Positions 8,055-16,447 of a DNA stretch of 37,279 nucleotides are shown here, in pieces. The position numbers and the translations under genes are program-made. The DNA lies in NCBI GenBank assembly GCA_028288485.1, contig JAQBNO010000178.1, forward strand, positions 1 through 37,279, written 5' to 3'. The notes beneath the pieces are model-generated. The model did no database searches and was not told the DNA's origin. It worked only from the letters and a program-made list of their open reading frames with translations. The DNA is from Segetibacter sp. GTDB lineage: Bacteria > Bacteroidota > Bacteroidia > Chitinophagales > Chitinophagaceae. Each line of letters opens with the position of its first letter. The first letter of the stretch is position 1.

Positions 8055-9709
8055 TTTATTGATTGATTGGTTGATTGATATTTAACGGGCAAAGTAATAA
8101 TAAACGTAGCTCCTTTATCTAATTCACCTTTCGCTTCAATTGTACCATTGTGTAGCTGTACTATTTTTCTGCAGATAGCCAATCCTAAACCCGTTCCTTT
8201 GTAGGAATGCTTACCATGTAGTCGTTGAAATAAAGTAAAAATCTTTTCAACGTATTTTTCTTCAAATCCAATACCATTGTCTTTAAAATAGATACTCACC
8301 GAATCGTTCTTCTGTAGTTTACTATATATTGAAATCTTTGGGGGCGTTTTTTCTTTTGAATATTTTAATGCATTCGATATGACGTTGTTGAATAACTGGC
8401 TGATCAGAACAGGGTCGGCTTCAATTGTTGGTAAAGGTTTTAGAGAGGTTACCGCCTTTTTTTCTGCAACCAATACATCCAGGTCTTGTAAAACTTCTTT
8501 TGCAATTATGTTCAGGTCTATTGGCTTTAACTCAAGTTGTTTATTGTTTACATGTGAAAAAGAAAGAATGTCGTCGATCAGGTTTCTCATTCTGTGCGAA
8601 GCGTTGATCATATTTCTTAAATAGTCAACTCCCTTTTTATCTACAACATCTTCGTACCTGTTTAATAAATAGTCGCTGTACAACATTATTTTTCGTAAGG
8701 GCTCCTGCAAGTCGTGCGAAGCAATAAAGGCAAACTGGGATAGTTCAATATTGCTCCTGTTCAACTCGTTAATATTAGCCTGCATTCCCTGTTCCTTCTT
8801 CTTCAATATCGTTTGCGCTTCCTCCAATACTTTGTTTTCCTGTAAAGTTTTTTCTACTACCTTTTGCGCATTTACATCCACTAAAAAACCAATCCAATAT
8901 AAAAGGTTATCCTTCTCGTCTTTCACCGGCGAAAGAGAGGCAAGATGCCACAGGTATTCGTTTGATGCAGCATGCCTTAACCGGCTTTGCGTTTTGATAA
9001 CAGATGCTTCAGGAATAATTTTTTCATTCAATAAAACGCAAAACTCTTTATAATCCTCGGGGTGTATTACATTCTTCCACTTATGTTTATTCAGGTCCTC
9101 GATAGTTAAGCCGGTGTAGTTGGTTAACCAGTCGTTTGCATAAATGATCTCGCGGTGTACGTTTAATGAAAAAATGATTATCGGAAGTGAATTTGTAAGG
9201 GTTTTGTATTGACTTTCACTTTCAATAAGTTTGGTAGCTACTAATTGCAGTTGCTCATTTTTGCGTTTTATTTCCTCGTACGGAGAAATAGGCGATTCTT
9301 TTCTAAAATGAATTTTCCAGGTATCGGCTATTGCAGCCGTTAATTTGTGAGACGAAGGAATAAAAAATTGGAGCTCAATAGAAGATTCATTGCCGGTATT
9401 AGAAATGAAAAACTTGTCGGCTAGTCGTTTTGCATATTCTAACCCCTCATTTGATGCAAAAGCTACTTTGCTGTCTTTTATTTCTGCAACAATATATTTA
9501 TCCTTTTTTAAGAAATCTGCAACCCCTAATAAGAGGCAACTGTTTTTCCCCTTTTCTATTGCACTCCTTGAAACCTCTGATACAGCGGTGGCGAAAGTAG
9601 TTTGTCCGCCAATGCCTAAACCCGCTAATTCTGCCAACTTCATAGCACGTTTGTTAGCTAATATCAGGTCCATCTCATTTTGTAATGTTACTTTGGCTAT
9701 TTCAAACAT
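8033..9709 (-). CDS. PAS histidine kinase with degenerate RsbT-like N-terminal domain
   Basis: A 558-residue soluble kinase. Residues 1-125 resemble the GHKL fold of RsbT: the N-box region reads E45-VSR-S49-AIE-K53, where RsbT in this operon has E-LVR-N-MLK-Y, so the metal-binding Asn is replaced by Ser and ATP binding is doubtful. A PAS domain spans about 165-290, a coiled linker follows, then the phospho-acceptor H332 in ASHDLQEPLRKI and an ATPase domain with DNGIGF and GTGLGLAIC. The gene starts 3 bases after the phosphatase gene and overlaps the receiver gene. Its position in an RsbRST operon suggests that the module controls this kinase. The N-terminal homology is my reading of the sequence and needs a profile search. 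Confidence 0.9.
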   Translation of the reverse strand: MFEIAKVTLQNEMDLILANKRAMKLAELAGLGIGGQTTFATAVSEVSRSAIEKGKNSCLLLGVADFLKKDKYIVAEIKDSKVAFASNEGLEYAKRLADKFFISNTGNESSIELQFFIPSSHKLTAAIADTWKIHFRKESPISPYEEIKRKNEQLQLVATKLIESESQYKTLTNSLPIIIFSLNVHREIIYANDWLTNYTGLTIEDLNKHKWKNVIHPEDYKEFCVLLNEKIIPEASVIKTQSRLRHAASNEYLWHLASLSPVKDEKDNLLYWIGFLVDVNAQKVVEKTLQENKVLEEAQTILKKKEQGMQANINELNRSNIELSQFAFIASHDLQEPLRKIMLYSDYLLNRYEDVVDKKGVDYLRNMINASHRMRNLIDDILSFSHVNNKQLELKPIDLNIIAKEVLQDLDVLVAEKKAVTSLKPLPTIEADPVLISQLFNNVISNALKYSKEKTPPKISIYSKLQKNDSVSIYFKDNGIGFEEKYVEKIFTLFQRLHGKHSYKGTGLGLAICRKIVQLHNGTIEAKGELDKGATFIITLPVKYQSTNQSIKCTNERS

Positions 9710-9712
9710 CTG

Positions 9713-10729
9713 TTACAGGTTTATTTTTGCAATGACAACAGAAGAGTCATCTGTATTTCTTGTATGATCTTTATATATGGCGCCGGTTAATATTGACAGA
9801 TCATTTTTAAAGATGCCGGGATAATTACTGAGTTCCCATTTTGTTTTTATGCCATCACTGCACAATACCAGGTATTGTCCTGGTTCATAAGGAGTAATTT
9901 GCTCTTTTAAACTGCCGGGGATGTTATGACCAAGGATACCATTATAACACATATAGTTTTTCGATTGAGAAAAGTTGCCGATCTTAGTAAGTATATTACC
10001 TACTCCACAAATGTTCCACTCTCTTTTTTCAAAATCAAATATCACGACAGTTCCTACAAGCCCTCTCGTCTTCTTGACTGTACTATGAATATATTTAATG
10101 ATGTCGACAGGGCTCTCCTCGTGGCAAAACTTAAAACTGTTGATTGCTTCATCAACAGCCTTAGCCGCTTCCGGACCATGACCCAGACCATCGCCCAAAA
10201 ACAATTTAAATTTATTGTTGGTCTGTTTGTAATAAAACCCGTCGCCGCATAATCTTTCTCCGGTTTTCGGTATAACCAGGCCCTTTACTTCCGTTGTAAA
10301 TTTAGGAATATAATGAGCTAAAGGATGTTGATAAAGGCGGGACAGAATTATGGTGCCCCAATCTTTCTGGGAGTAAATATCAAACTTGTCTGATAACCTT
10401 TGTATTGCTCCCAGCCCGTGACCTAATGTATTTTTTGTTGAAGTTCCATCCTGCAGCATTCTCCTTATGTCGCTTATTCCCGACCCGTTGTCGGTACATA
10501 AGATTTCAATGCCTGTATTTCCTTTCTCTTCAATAGGTTTTACTATCAGGTAACCATGACCTGCGTGTTTTACAAGATTAGAACAAAGCTCGGCTACGAT
10601 TATATCTAATTGCCCCGATCTTTCTTCTGAGAAACCCTGTTGTATGCCTACCGCACGAATGTCTTTTTTTACGAGAGCAAAATAACTCCTGTCTGCAACA
10701 TGGAATAACAATTGAGCTTTATTATCCAT
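9713..10729 (-). CDS. RsbT-like ATPase fused to PP2C/SpoIIE-type phosphatase (RsbX-like)
   Basis: A 338-residue protein. Residues about 5-135 are an RsbT/SpoIIAB-type GHKL domain with a complete N-box (AELCSNLVKH), the G1 box DNGSGI and GHGLGAI. Residues about 150-338 are a PP2C-type serine phosphatase of the RsbX/SpoIIE class, with acidic metal-site motifs in GDGFYY, GDGLGHGPEA and LCSDGI. In partner-switching systems RsbX removes phosphate from RsbS and RsbR to reset the stressosome. It overlaps the RsbT-like gene by 8 bases. The combination of a kinase-like and a phosphatase domain could let one protein both load and unload the STAS proteins; that is inference. Confidence 0.9.
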   Translation of the reverse strand: MDNKAQLLFHVADRSYFALVKKDIRAVGIQQGFSEERSGQLDIIVAELCSNLVKHAGHGYLIVKPIEEKGNTGIEILCTDNGSGISDIRRMLQDGTSTKNTLGHGLGAIQRLSDKFDIYSQKDWGTIILSRLYQHPLAHYIPKFTTEVKGLVIPKTGERLCGDGFYYKQTNNKFKLFLGDGLGHGPEAAKAVDEAINSFKFCHEESPVDIIKYIHSTVKKTRGLVGTVVIFDFEKREWNICGVGNILTKIGNFSQSKNYMCYNGILGHNIPGSLKEQITPYEPGQYLVLCSDGIKTKWELSNYPGIFKNDLSILTGAIYKDHTRNTDDSSVVIAKINL

Positions 10730-11135
10730 TCTTCCATTTTATTATTGTAACTGTTGTGCCCTTGCCAACTGTGCTTTGTATATCAAATTCACTGGAAAGT
10801 CTTTTTGCTCCGGGTAATCCCAGTCCAAGACTTTTACCGGTAGAAAAACCATCTTTCATTGCCAGGTTCAGGTCTGCTATCCCAGGCCCTTTGTCCGCAA
10901 AAACCAGCCGAATTCCGTTCTCTCTGCCCTTGCTGATAACTTCAATAGTAGTTACTCCACCGTTTGCGTACTTTAGCATATTTCTAACCAATTCACTTGC
11001 TGCTGTAATGAGTTTTGTTTGGTTTACAAGACTCATCCCAATTTTTACAGCAAATTCTTTTACCCTGTTTCTATAAGGAACCACGTCCTGTTCCTTTTCT
11101 ATTACCATCCTGTCTTTGTTCAGTACTATGTACAT
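10722..11135 (-). CDS. rsbT: RsbT-like serine/threonine kinase (switch protein)
   Basis: A 137-residue GHKL kinase of the anti-sigma/RsbT class. The N-box is SELVRNMLKYANGG, the G1 box is DKGPGI, and the lid and G2 box read GFSTGKSLGLGLPG. Length and motifs match RsbT of Bacillus (about 133 residues), which is held by RsbR/RsbS, phosphorylates them under stress and is then released to activate a target. The start codon directly abuts the stop codon of the RsbS-like gene. The usual target RsbU is absent, so the receiving protein must differ here; the adjacent PAS kinase is the best candidate. Confidence 0.92.
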   Translation of the reverse strand: MYIVLNKDRMVIEKEQDVVPYRNRVKEFAVKIGMSLVNQTKLITAASELVRNMLKYANGGVTTIEVISKGRENGIRLVFADKGPGIADLNLAMKDGFSTGKSLGLGLPGAKRLSSEFDIQSTVGKGTTVTIIKWKNG

Positions 11136-11519
11136 TTAGTCTTCCTCTGTTTCATCTTCGTCTATTAATATTTTTTCTTTCAATAATTGCATTCCTCGTT
11201 CTACGTTCAAAGCAGTATAAACTCCTTTAAGTTCAAGTCCAAGTTCAATCAGGGTGATGGCAACAGCCGGCTGCATACCTACCACTACTGTTTCTGCATC
11301 CATTATTTTAGAAACACTTCCAATATTTCCTATAATGCGACCCATGAAAGAGTCAACAATTGATAACGCTGAAATGTCAATTAATACACCTCTTGCTCCC
11401 GTTTTACTTACCATTTGAACCAGGTCTGTTTCCAAATTTTGAGCAAGGCGGTCGTATAAATCTACCTGTATTGTAACCAGTAAGTAGTTACCCATTCTGA
11501 GAATCGGAATTCTGTCCAT
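11136..11519 (-). CDS. rsbS: RsbS-like STAS-domain scaffold protein
   Basis: A 127-residue single STAS domain. The loop LIDISALSIVDSFMGR contains S57, equivalent by motif to the phosphorylated Ser59 of Bacillus RsbS. The acidic C-terminal tail (DEDETEED) is an extra. RsbS is a core component of the cytoplasmic stressosome and sequesters RsbT until phosphorylated. The gene lies 3 bases after the RsbR-like gene and its stop abuts the start of the RsbT-like gene, so the three proteins are very likely produced together. Confidence 0.92.
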   Translation of the reverse strand: MDRIPILRMGNYLLVTIQVDLYDRLAQNLETDLVQMVSKTGARGVLIDISALSIVDSFMGRIIGNIGSVSKIMDAETVVVGMQPAVAITLIELGLELKGVYTALNVERGMQLLKEKILIDEDETEED

Positions 11520-11522
11520 CTG

Positions 11523-12383
11523 CTAAAGTTCTGATTTTGTGGTTTTTTTTACTTCCAGTTTAAGCAAGGTAAATGCATAACGGAGAGCACTGGCAAGGGT
11601 TGCCTTTGTAACTATATTAGAAAGATCAATACCTAAGTGAACGACCGTTTGTGCTATCTCCGGCCTAATGCCACTGATAATACATTCGGCTCCCATTAAG
11701 CGGGTTGCACTTACGGTTTTTATTAAATGCTGGGCTACTAAACTGTCGACAGCAGGAACACCTGAAATGTCAAGAATAGCTATGCTGCTGCCACTTTCAA
11801 CAATCTCTACCAACAGGTTTTCCATTACTACCTGGGTGCGTGAACTATCAAGCGTACCAATAATCGGTAAAGCTAAAATGCCATCCCAAACACGGATAAC
11901 AGGAGTGGAGATTTCAGTAATCTCATTTGTCTGCCGAAGAATAACCTCCTCACGCCCTTTTATGAATGTTTCAAAAGTTACTACAGCAAGGTTATCTACA
12001 AGCTTTACTATCTGTATGGTTGAACTAAGAAGTTCGATAGGGTCGCCTTTAAAGTCTTTGTGTAAAGTTTCAATTAATGCTTCGCGGAGGCTAAAAATAT
12101 AACTTCCTGTTTCTTTAGGGGAAAATCCCTGCCTGGCCCTGGTTATTGAAATTCCGGATATTATCTCGTTAAGGGAATCGAATTCGGCAGAATCGGTATC
12201 GGAAATGTTTTTGTTGTTAATACTTTGCAACAAACTATCTAAAAGTTCTTCCGACTCTTTTCTCAATTCATCGTTACTCATCAGGTCCTCTCTCAAACTT
12301 TCATCTTTAAGCTGGTTCTGCACCCAGGCTTCTAAAATTTGTTTTTTCTTTTTTTGCAGGCTTTTCGCGATCTCGAACTTCAT
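11523..12383 (-). CDS. rsbR: RsbR-like stressosome protein (RsbRD-type N-terminus plus STAS)
   Basis: A 286-residue protein starting at the ATG at 12383 (MKFEIAKS). The frame stays open to 12686, but the extra 101 residues are non-native in character and overlap an intergenic repeat, so I reject the longer start. The N-terminal half (about 5-150) resembles the helical RsbRD-type sensor domain (ILEAWVQNQLKDES). The C-terminal half (about 165-280) is a STAS domain with ILDISGVPAVDSLVAQHLI and GIRPEIAQTVVHLGIDL, which closely follows Bacillus RsbR. The Thr205 equivalent appears to be Ser. It is the first gene of the operon. Confidence 0.9.
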   Translation of the reverse strand: MKFEIAKSLQKKKKQILEAWVQNQLKDESLREDLMSNDELRKESEELLDSLLQSINNKNISDTDSAEFDSLNEIISGISITRARQGFSPKETGSYIFSLREALIETLHKDFKGDPIELLSSTIQIVKLVDNLAVVTFETFIKGREEVILRQTNEITEISTPVIRVWDGILALPIIGTLDSSRTQVVMENLLVEIVESGSSIAILDISGVPAVDSLVAQHLIKTVSATRLMGAECIISGIRPEIAQTVVHLGIDLSNIVTKATLASALRYAFTLLKLEVKKTTKSEL

Positions 12384-12549
12384 AATAATAATGTATGGAT
12401 ATTTAAGGACATATAATACGCGGTAAATGTAGACCAAATAGAAGTATAAGTAGTTATTGATTTCTCCTCGATTTTCGATTCGAAATGCTGGGGGTAATAG
12501 ACTTTTTATTACCAGGATCACAACTTTAAACGTTCCATGGAAAGATGCG

Positions 12550-12607
12550 GTAGAAGTGAGTGACACAACGGAAGCTGAAGTGAAACTATATGGATGGCCC
12601 CAAAAAA
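12550..12607 (+). repeat. A-tailed ~58-bp intergenic repeat, GTACAAG type
   Basis: It begins GTAGAAGTGAGTGACACAAC (one mismatch to the copies at 22584 and 34235), continues CGGAAGC and ends GGATGGCCCCAAAAAA. Confidence 0.72.
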
Positions 12608-12663
12608 TTCCACTCAAAAGATCCTTACCCCGACGCAACCTGGAAACGAAAATAGAAATAAAA

Positions 12664-12688
12664 AGGTGGCCTTTTTTAAAGGCCACCT
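12664..12688 (-). terminator. Rho-independent terminator of the aconitase gene
   Basis: An 11-bp stem, AGGTGGCCTTT / AAAGGCCACCT, with a 3-base loop, followed on the minus strand by TTTTTATTTCTATTTT. It starts 27 bases beyond the aconitase stop codon. Confidence 0.85.
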
Positions 12689-12714
12689 GGTGATAAGATT
12701 ATAAGTGAACAGAT

Positions 12715-15006
12715 TTAAGCATTTACAACCTGTTGTTGCGCCTCTAATGCTTTTCTGCGAATAATATTCAATGCAGCACCGGCCTTAAACCATTCAATCT
12801 GCTGTTCGTTATAAGTATGATTTGCAAGAATGCTTTCCGAAGTTCCGTCAGCATGGTGCAACACCAAAGTCAAAGGAGTACCTGGTTCAAAATGGTTTAA
12901 TCCTTCGATGTCGATAATGTCATCTTCCAGGATCTTTTCATAATCTGTTTTATGGGCAAAAACAAGTGCCAGCATACCTTGTTTCTTCAGGTTAGTTTCA
13001 TGAATACGTGCAAACGATTTCACCAGTATTGCACGAACTCCTAAATGCCGGGGCTCCATAGCCGCGTGCTCTCTTGAAGAACCTTCACCGTAGTTTTCAT
13101 CACCCACCACTATACTTCCCAAACCAGCGGCCTTATATGCTCTTGCAGTAGCAGGAACGGGTCCGTACTCACCGCTTAACTGGTTCTTTACTTTATCAAC
13201 GGCGTCGTTGAAATAGTTCAGGGCACCAATCAGCATGTTGTTCGAAATGTTATCTAAGTGTCCGCGGAACTTCAACCATGGACCTGCCATTGAAATATGG
13301 TCGGTAGTACATTTTCCTCTTGCTTTAATGAGGAGGCGTAAACCTTTAATATCTGTTCCTTCCCACGCAGGAAACGGTTCGAGTAATTGAAGACGCTGAG
13401 ATTCGGGACTTACCAATATTTCAACATTGCTTGGATCTTCGGCTGGTGCCTGGTAACCTGCATCTTCAACAGAAAACCCTTTTGGAGGTAATTCAAAACC
13501 TGTCGGTTCGTCTAGTTTAACCTGCTCCCCATTTTCGTTTAACAATGTATCGGTAAGCGGGTTGAAAGTAAGATCGCCGGCAAGCGCAAAGGCAGTAACA
13601 ATTTCAGGAGACGCCACAAAAGCATGTGTTCCTGCATAACTATCGTTACGTTTTGCAAAGTTTCGGTTAAAAGAAGTAATGATGGAGTTCTTACGTGTAG
13701 GGTCATCAATATGACGGGCCCACTGACCAATGCAAGGTCCGCACGCATTTGCTAATACCAGGCCTCCCATGTTATCATAAGCTTTTAACCAGCCATCTTT
13801 TTCCACTGTGTATCTCACAAGTTCACTACCCGGAGATATTGTAAATTCAGATTTGGCTTTCAGTTTTTTATCTACCGCCTGCTGCGCTATTGAGGCAGAG
13901 CGGCTGATGTCTTCATAAGAGCTATTGGTGCACGAACCAATCAATGCTACTTCAAGTTTTTCGGGCCAGTTGTTTGCTCTTACCGCTTCAGCGAAACGGC
14001 TGATAGGCCAGGCAAGATCGGGAGTGTACGGCCCGTTGATATGCGGTTCAAGTTCACTCAGGTTGATTTCGATAACCTCGTCGTAATATTTTTTAGGAGC
14101 TGCAATTACTTCAGGATCGGGACGAAGATGGTTCATTATTCCATCGGCTAATTCAGCAATACCCGCCCTGTCCGTTACTTTTAAATAAGCGCTCATTCTT
14201 TCGTCGTAAGGAAATATAGAGCAGGTTGCGCCTACTTCGGCACCCATATTACAAATGGTTGCTTTACCGGTTGCACTGATAGCATCCGCGCCTTCTCCAA
14301 AATATTCAACAATTGCTCCGGTTCCGCCTTTTACTGTCAGGATGCCTGCAACTTTAAGAATGATGTCTTTAGGTGCGGTCCAGCCACTCATTTTACCGGT
14401 CAGTTTTATACCGATTAGTTTAGGCCATTTCAGTTCCCATGCAAGGCCTGCCATTACATCACTGGCATCAGCTCCACCTACACCTATCGCAATCATACCC
14501 AAACCACCAGCATTAGGTGTATGGCTATCTGTACCGATCATCATTCCACCCGGGAATGCGTAGTTCTCTAAAACAACCTGGTGAATAATTCCTGCACCTG
14601 GTTTCCAGAAACCAAGACCATATTTATTACAAACCGAAGCAAGAAATTCATATACTTCTTTGTTTGTATTCATTGCTGTGATTAAATCTTCGGCTGCACC
14701 AGTCTTTGCCTGTATTAAGTGATCGCAATGGACAGTGCTGGGAACAGCTACTTGTGGACGACCTGCCTGCATAAACTGCAGCAAGGCCATTTGTGCTGTG
14801 GCATCCTGCATGGCTACACGATCCGGCGCGAAATCTACGTAATGCTGACCACGCTCGAAATGTTCAAGTGGCATGTCGGTGTGCAGGTGAGCAAATAATA
14901 TTTTCTCTGCTAAAGTTAAAGGCCTGCCTACCACCGTACGCGCTGCTTCAATTTTGCCGGGCAGTTCTTCGTAGACTTTTCTGATCATTTCTATGTCAAA
15001 TGCCAT
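12715..15006 (-). CDS. acn: Aconitate hydratase (mitochondrial-type aconitase)
   Basis: A 763-residue TCA-cycle enzyme that converts citrate to isocitrate using a [4Fe-4S] cluster. The cluster ligands are C359 (GSCTNSS), C422 and C425 (ACGPCIG); their 63- and 3-residue spacing equals that of the animal mitochondrial enzyme. The C-terminal swivel domain has [17 protein letters not shown]. The length fits the family. ATG start at 15006 with a candidate promoter at 15042-15073 and a strong terminator at 12664-12688, so it is a single-gene unit. Nothing suggests damage or transfer. Confidence 0.97.
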   Translation of the reverse strand: MAFDIEMIRKVYEELPGKIEAARTVVGRPLTLAEKILFAHLHTDMPLEHFERGQHYVDFAPDRVAMQDATAQMALLQFMQAGRPQVAVPSTVHCDHLIQAKTGAAEDLITAMNTNKEVYEFLASVCNKYGLGFWKPGAGIIHQVVLENYAFPGGMMIGTDSHTPNAGGLGMIAIGVGGADASDVMAGLAWELKWPKLIGIKLTGKMSGWTAPKDIILKVAGILTVKGGTGAIVEYFGEGADAISATGKATICNMGAEVGATCSIFPYDERMSAYLKVTDRAGIAELADGIMNHLRPDPEVIAAPKKYYDEVIEINLSELEPHINGPYTPDLAWPISRFAEAVRANNWPEKLEVALIGSCTNSSYEDISRSASIAQQAVDKKLKAKSEFTISPGSELVRYTVEKDGWLKAYDNMGGLVLANACGPCIGQWARHIDDPTRKNSIITSFNRNFAKRNDSYAGTHAFVASPEIVTAFALAGDLTFNPLTDTLLNENGEQVKLDEPTGFELPPKGFSVEDAGYQAPAEDPSNVEILVSPESQRLQLLEPFPAWEGTDIKGLRLLIKARGKCTTDHISMAGPWLKFRGHLDNISNNMLIGALNYFNDAVDKVKNQLSGEYGPVPATARAYKAAGLGSIVVGDENYGEGSSREHAAMEPRHLGVRAILVKSFARIHETNLKKQGMLALVFAHKTDYEKILEDDIIDIEGLNHFEPGTPLTLVLHHADGTSESILANHTYNEQQIEWFKAGAALNIIRRKALEAQQQVVNA

Positions 15007-15041
15007 GTCTAAAGATGATTTAAGTGTAAAAAAAAGTTTAG

Positions 15042-15073
15042 CAAAATTACATGAAAACTATTCTTATCCGAAA
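15042..15073 (-). promoter_or_regulatory. Candidate promoter of aconitase
   Basis: The minus strand has TAATTTTG (15049-15042), an exact TAnnTTTG match, preceded after 20 bases by TTTC (15073-15070) in the -33 position. The -7 element is 35 bases upstream of the ATG. Confidence 0.5.
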
Positions 15074-15156
15074 TCAGATTTATAAACTATCCATTTATTT
15101 TATTTGCCTAAATTGCACAGGCTACAATAGGTACAAAAATTGTATAACCGTTAGTT

Positions 15157-15378
15157 ATGAAAAGTGTAAGAGAAATTATTGAGGTGCATGCGTTCGGTGT
15201 TTGTACGGCTATCGGCGAACGCATGGGAATTGCCACCAGCAGAATACGGATGTGGTTTATCTACATATCCTTCCTTACCTTCGGATCGCCATTAATTATA
15301 TATATGGTCCTCGCCTTTTGGATTAACATCAAAAACTATATTTACTCCGCAAGAAGAAATCCTTTGCGTTATTTGTAG
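15157..15378 (+). CDS. PspC-domain small membrane protein
   Basis: A 73-residue protein matching the PspC fold: an N-terminal segment with GVCTAIGERMGIATSRIR followed by one hydrophobic helix (about 32-58, MWFIYISFLTFGSPLIIYMV). PspC-type proteins sit in the inner membrane and take part in envelope-stress signalling. The gene starts 150 bases from the divergent aconitase gene and ends 29 bases before the first AraC-type regulator, so the two may be co-transcribed. ATG start. Confidence 0.85.
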   Translation: MKSVREIIEVHAFGVCTAIGERMGIATSRIRMWFIYISFLTFGSPLIIYMVLAFWINIKNYIYSARRNPLRYL

Positions 15379-15407
15379 AACGTCAGGATGTTAAATTGTA
15401 AAAGCCG

Positions 15408-16397
15408 GTGATAAAAATTGAATTTAATCATACCGATTACGAGGAAATGCTTAAGTATTTTGCCGATATTTTCAAAGGCAAGCTTAAGAATAATACCCTA
15501 CAGTTACCCACCGATATCGGCGATGGGTACATGAAACTCATCGAACTCCCTAATGGTTTGCAAGGGGTTGTTTCTGATTATACAGTAAACCAGGACCTTT
15601 TACTCACCCGTACAAAAATTAATAAAGACTATTATACACTTCGGTTCGATGAAGTAATTATACCGGAATCGATGCCGGTAGAAAGCGGGCAGTTGTTACC
15701 ACCCGGAGTAAGCCCGGTTCGGTCGGCCGTTTTTTTAGGCAGTACCAAGTTTGACTGGATGTTCTTAAGTACCAAAGGAACCCGGGTTAAAGGCGTAAAT
15801 ATATTATTCAGCAAAGAGTGGCTTGAGCAATTTTTAGAAGTCGAAAGCGTTGGAGATATGATAAAGAAATACCTGAGCCTGAAAATGAGTGCGTTTAACT
15901 ACGAACCAATGGATATGGAGTATAAGCGTATCCTGGGCGAAATAGTTCAAACGGGGGTAGATCCGTCTTTCGAAACATTGGTAATACAGAATAGGGTTAT
16001 GTTGTTGCTTGAAAGGTTCTTTACAAGAATCTATTATAAGATGAGCGACATGCATTTTAGTGTGAAAGTGAGTAATGAAGATATTAACCGGCTGAAACTG
16101 ATAGAGAAAGAATTGGTGAAAGATTTTTCTGCAGAGCCACCGGGAATAAACAGGCTTGCGCGACTGGCGGCAATGAGCCCCAGCAAATTAAAAAACAGTT
16201 TTAAAGAAATTTACGGCCTGCCGGTTTATCAGTACTATCAAAAACACCGGATGAACAAGGCGAAGGCCATGTTGCTCAGCAGAAAATACAGTGTCAGAGA
16301 AGTGGGTATGGAAGTAGGTTACAGCAACCTGAGTAATTTTGCCAAGGCCTTTAAAAAATCTTTTGACCAGTTGCCAAGTGATCTTTTAGACCGATAG
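15408..16397 (+). CDS. AraC-family transcriptional regulator (paralog 1)
   Basis: A 329-residue regulator starting at GTG. The C-terminal 100 residues are the two helix-turn-helix motifs of the AraC family (LARLAAMSPSKLKNSFKEI and VREVGMEVGYSNLSNFAKAF). The N-terminal 220 residues are a putative sensing region without clear cupin motifs. It is followed 50 bases later by a homologous gene in the same orientation: the C-terminal blocks KLKN.FK..YGLP.Y.YYQK.RM and VGYSNLS.FA..FKK match closely, suggesting tandem duplication. Ligand and targets are unknown. The preceding PspC gene is only 29 bases upstream. Confidence 0.92.
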   Translation: MIKIEFNHTDYEEMLKYFADIFKGKLKNNTLQLPTDIGDGYMKLIELPNGLQGVVSDYTVNQDLLLTRTKINKDYYTLRFDEVIIPESMPVESGQLLPPGVSPVRSAVFLGSTKFDWMFLSTKGTRVKGVNILFSKEWLEQFLEVESVGDMIKKYLSLKMSAFNYEPMDMEYKRILGEIVQTGVDPSFETLVIQNRVMLLLERFFTRIYYKMSDMHFSVKVSNEDINRLKLIEKELVKDFSAEPPGINRLARLAAMSPSKLKNSFKEIYGLPVYQYYQKHRMNKAKAMLLSRKYSVREVGMEVGYSNLSNFAKAFKKSFDQLPSDLLDR

Positions 16398-16447
16398 ACG
16401 TTTCTCAATTTCCGGGACCTCAGTTTTTATAACCATAATTATCCTAA

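Larger units (their letters stand above)
12384..12714. other. Intergenic region between aconitase and the stressosome operon
   Basis: A 331-base stretch holding the aconitase terminator (12664-12688), one A-tailed repeat (12550-12607) and the presumed promoter of the stressosome operon. On the minus strand TTTG (12437-12434) followed after 18 bases by TATTATAT is a weak promoter candidate. Confidence 0.45.

Noticed and set aside
12384-12686. N-terminal extension of the RsbR-like gene
   Set aside because: The frame is open but overlaps the intergenic A-tailed repeat and nearly reaches the aconitase terminator; the RsbRD-type domain starts right at the ATG at 12383.
12457-12693. 78-codon frame on the plus strand
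   Set aside because: It spans a repeat and a terminator stem and is antisense to the leader of the stressosome operon.
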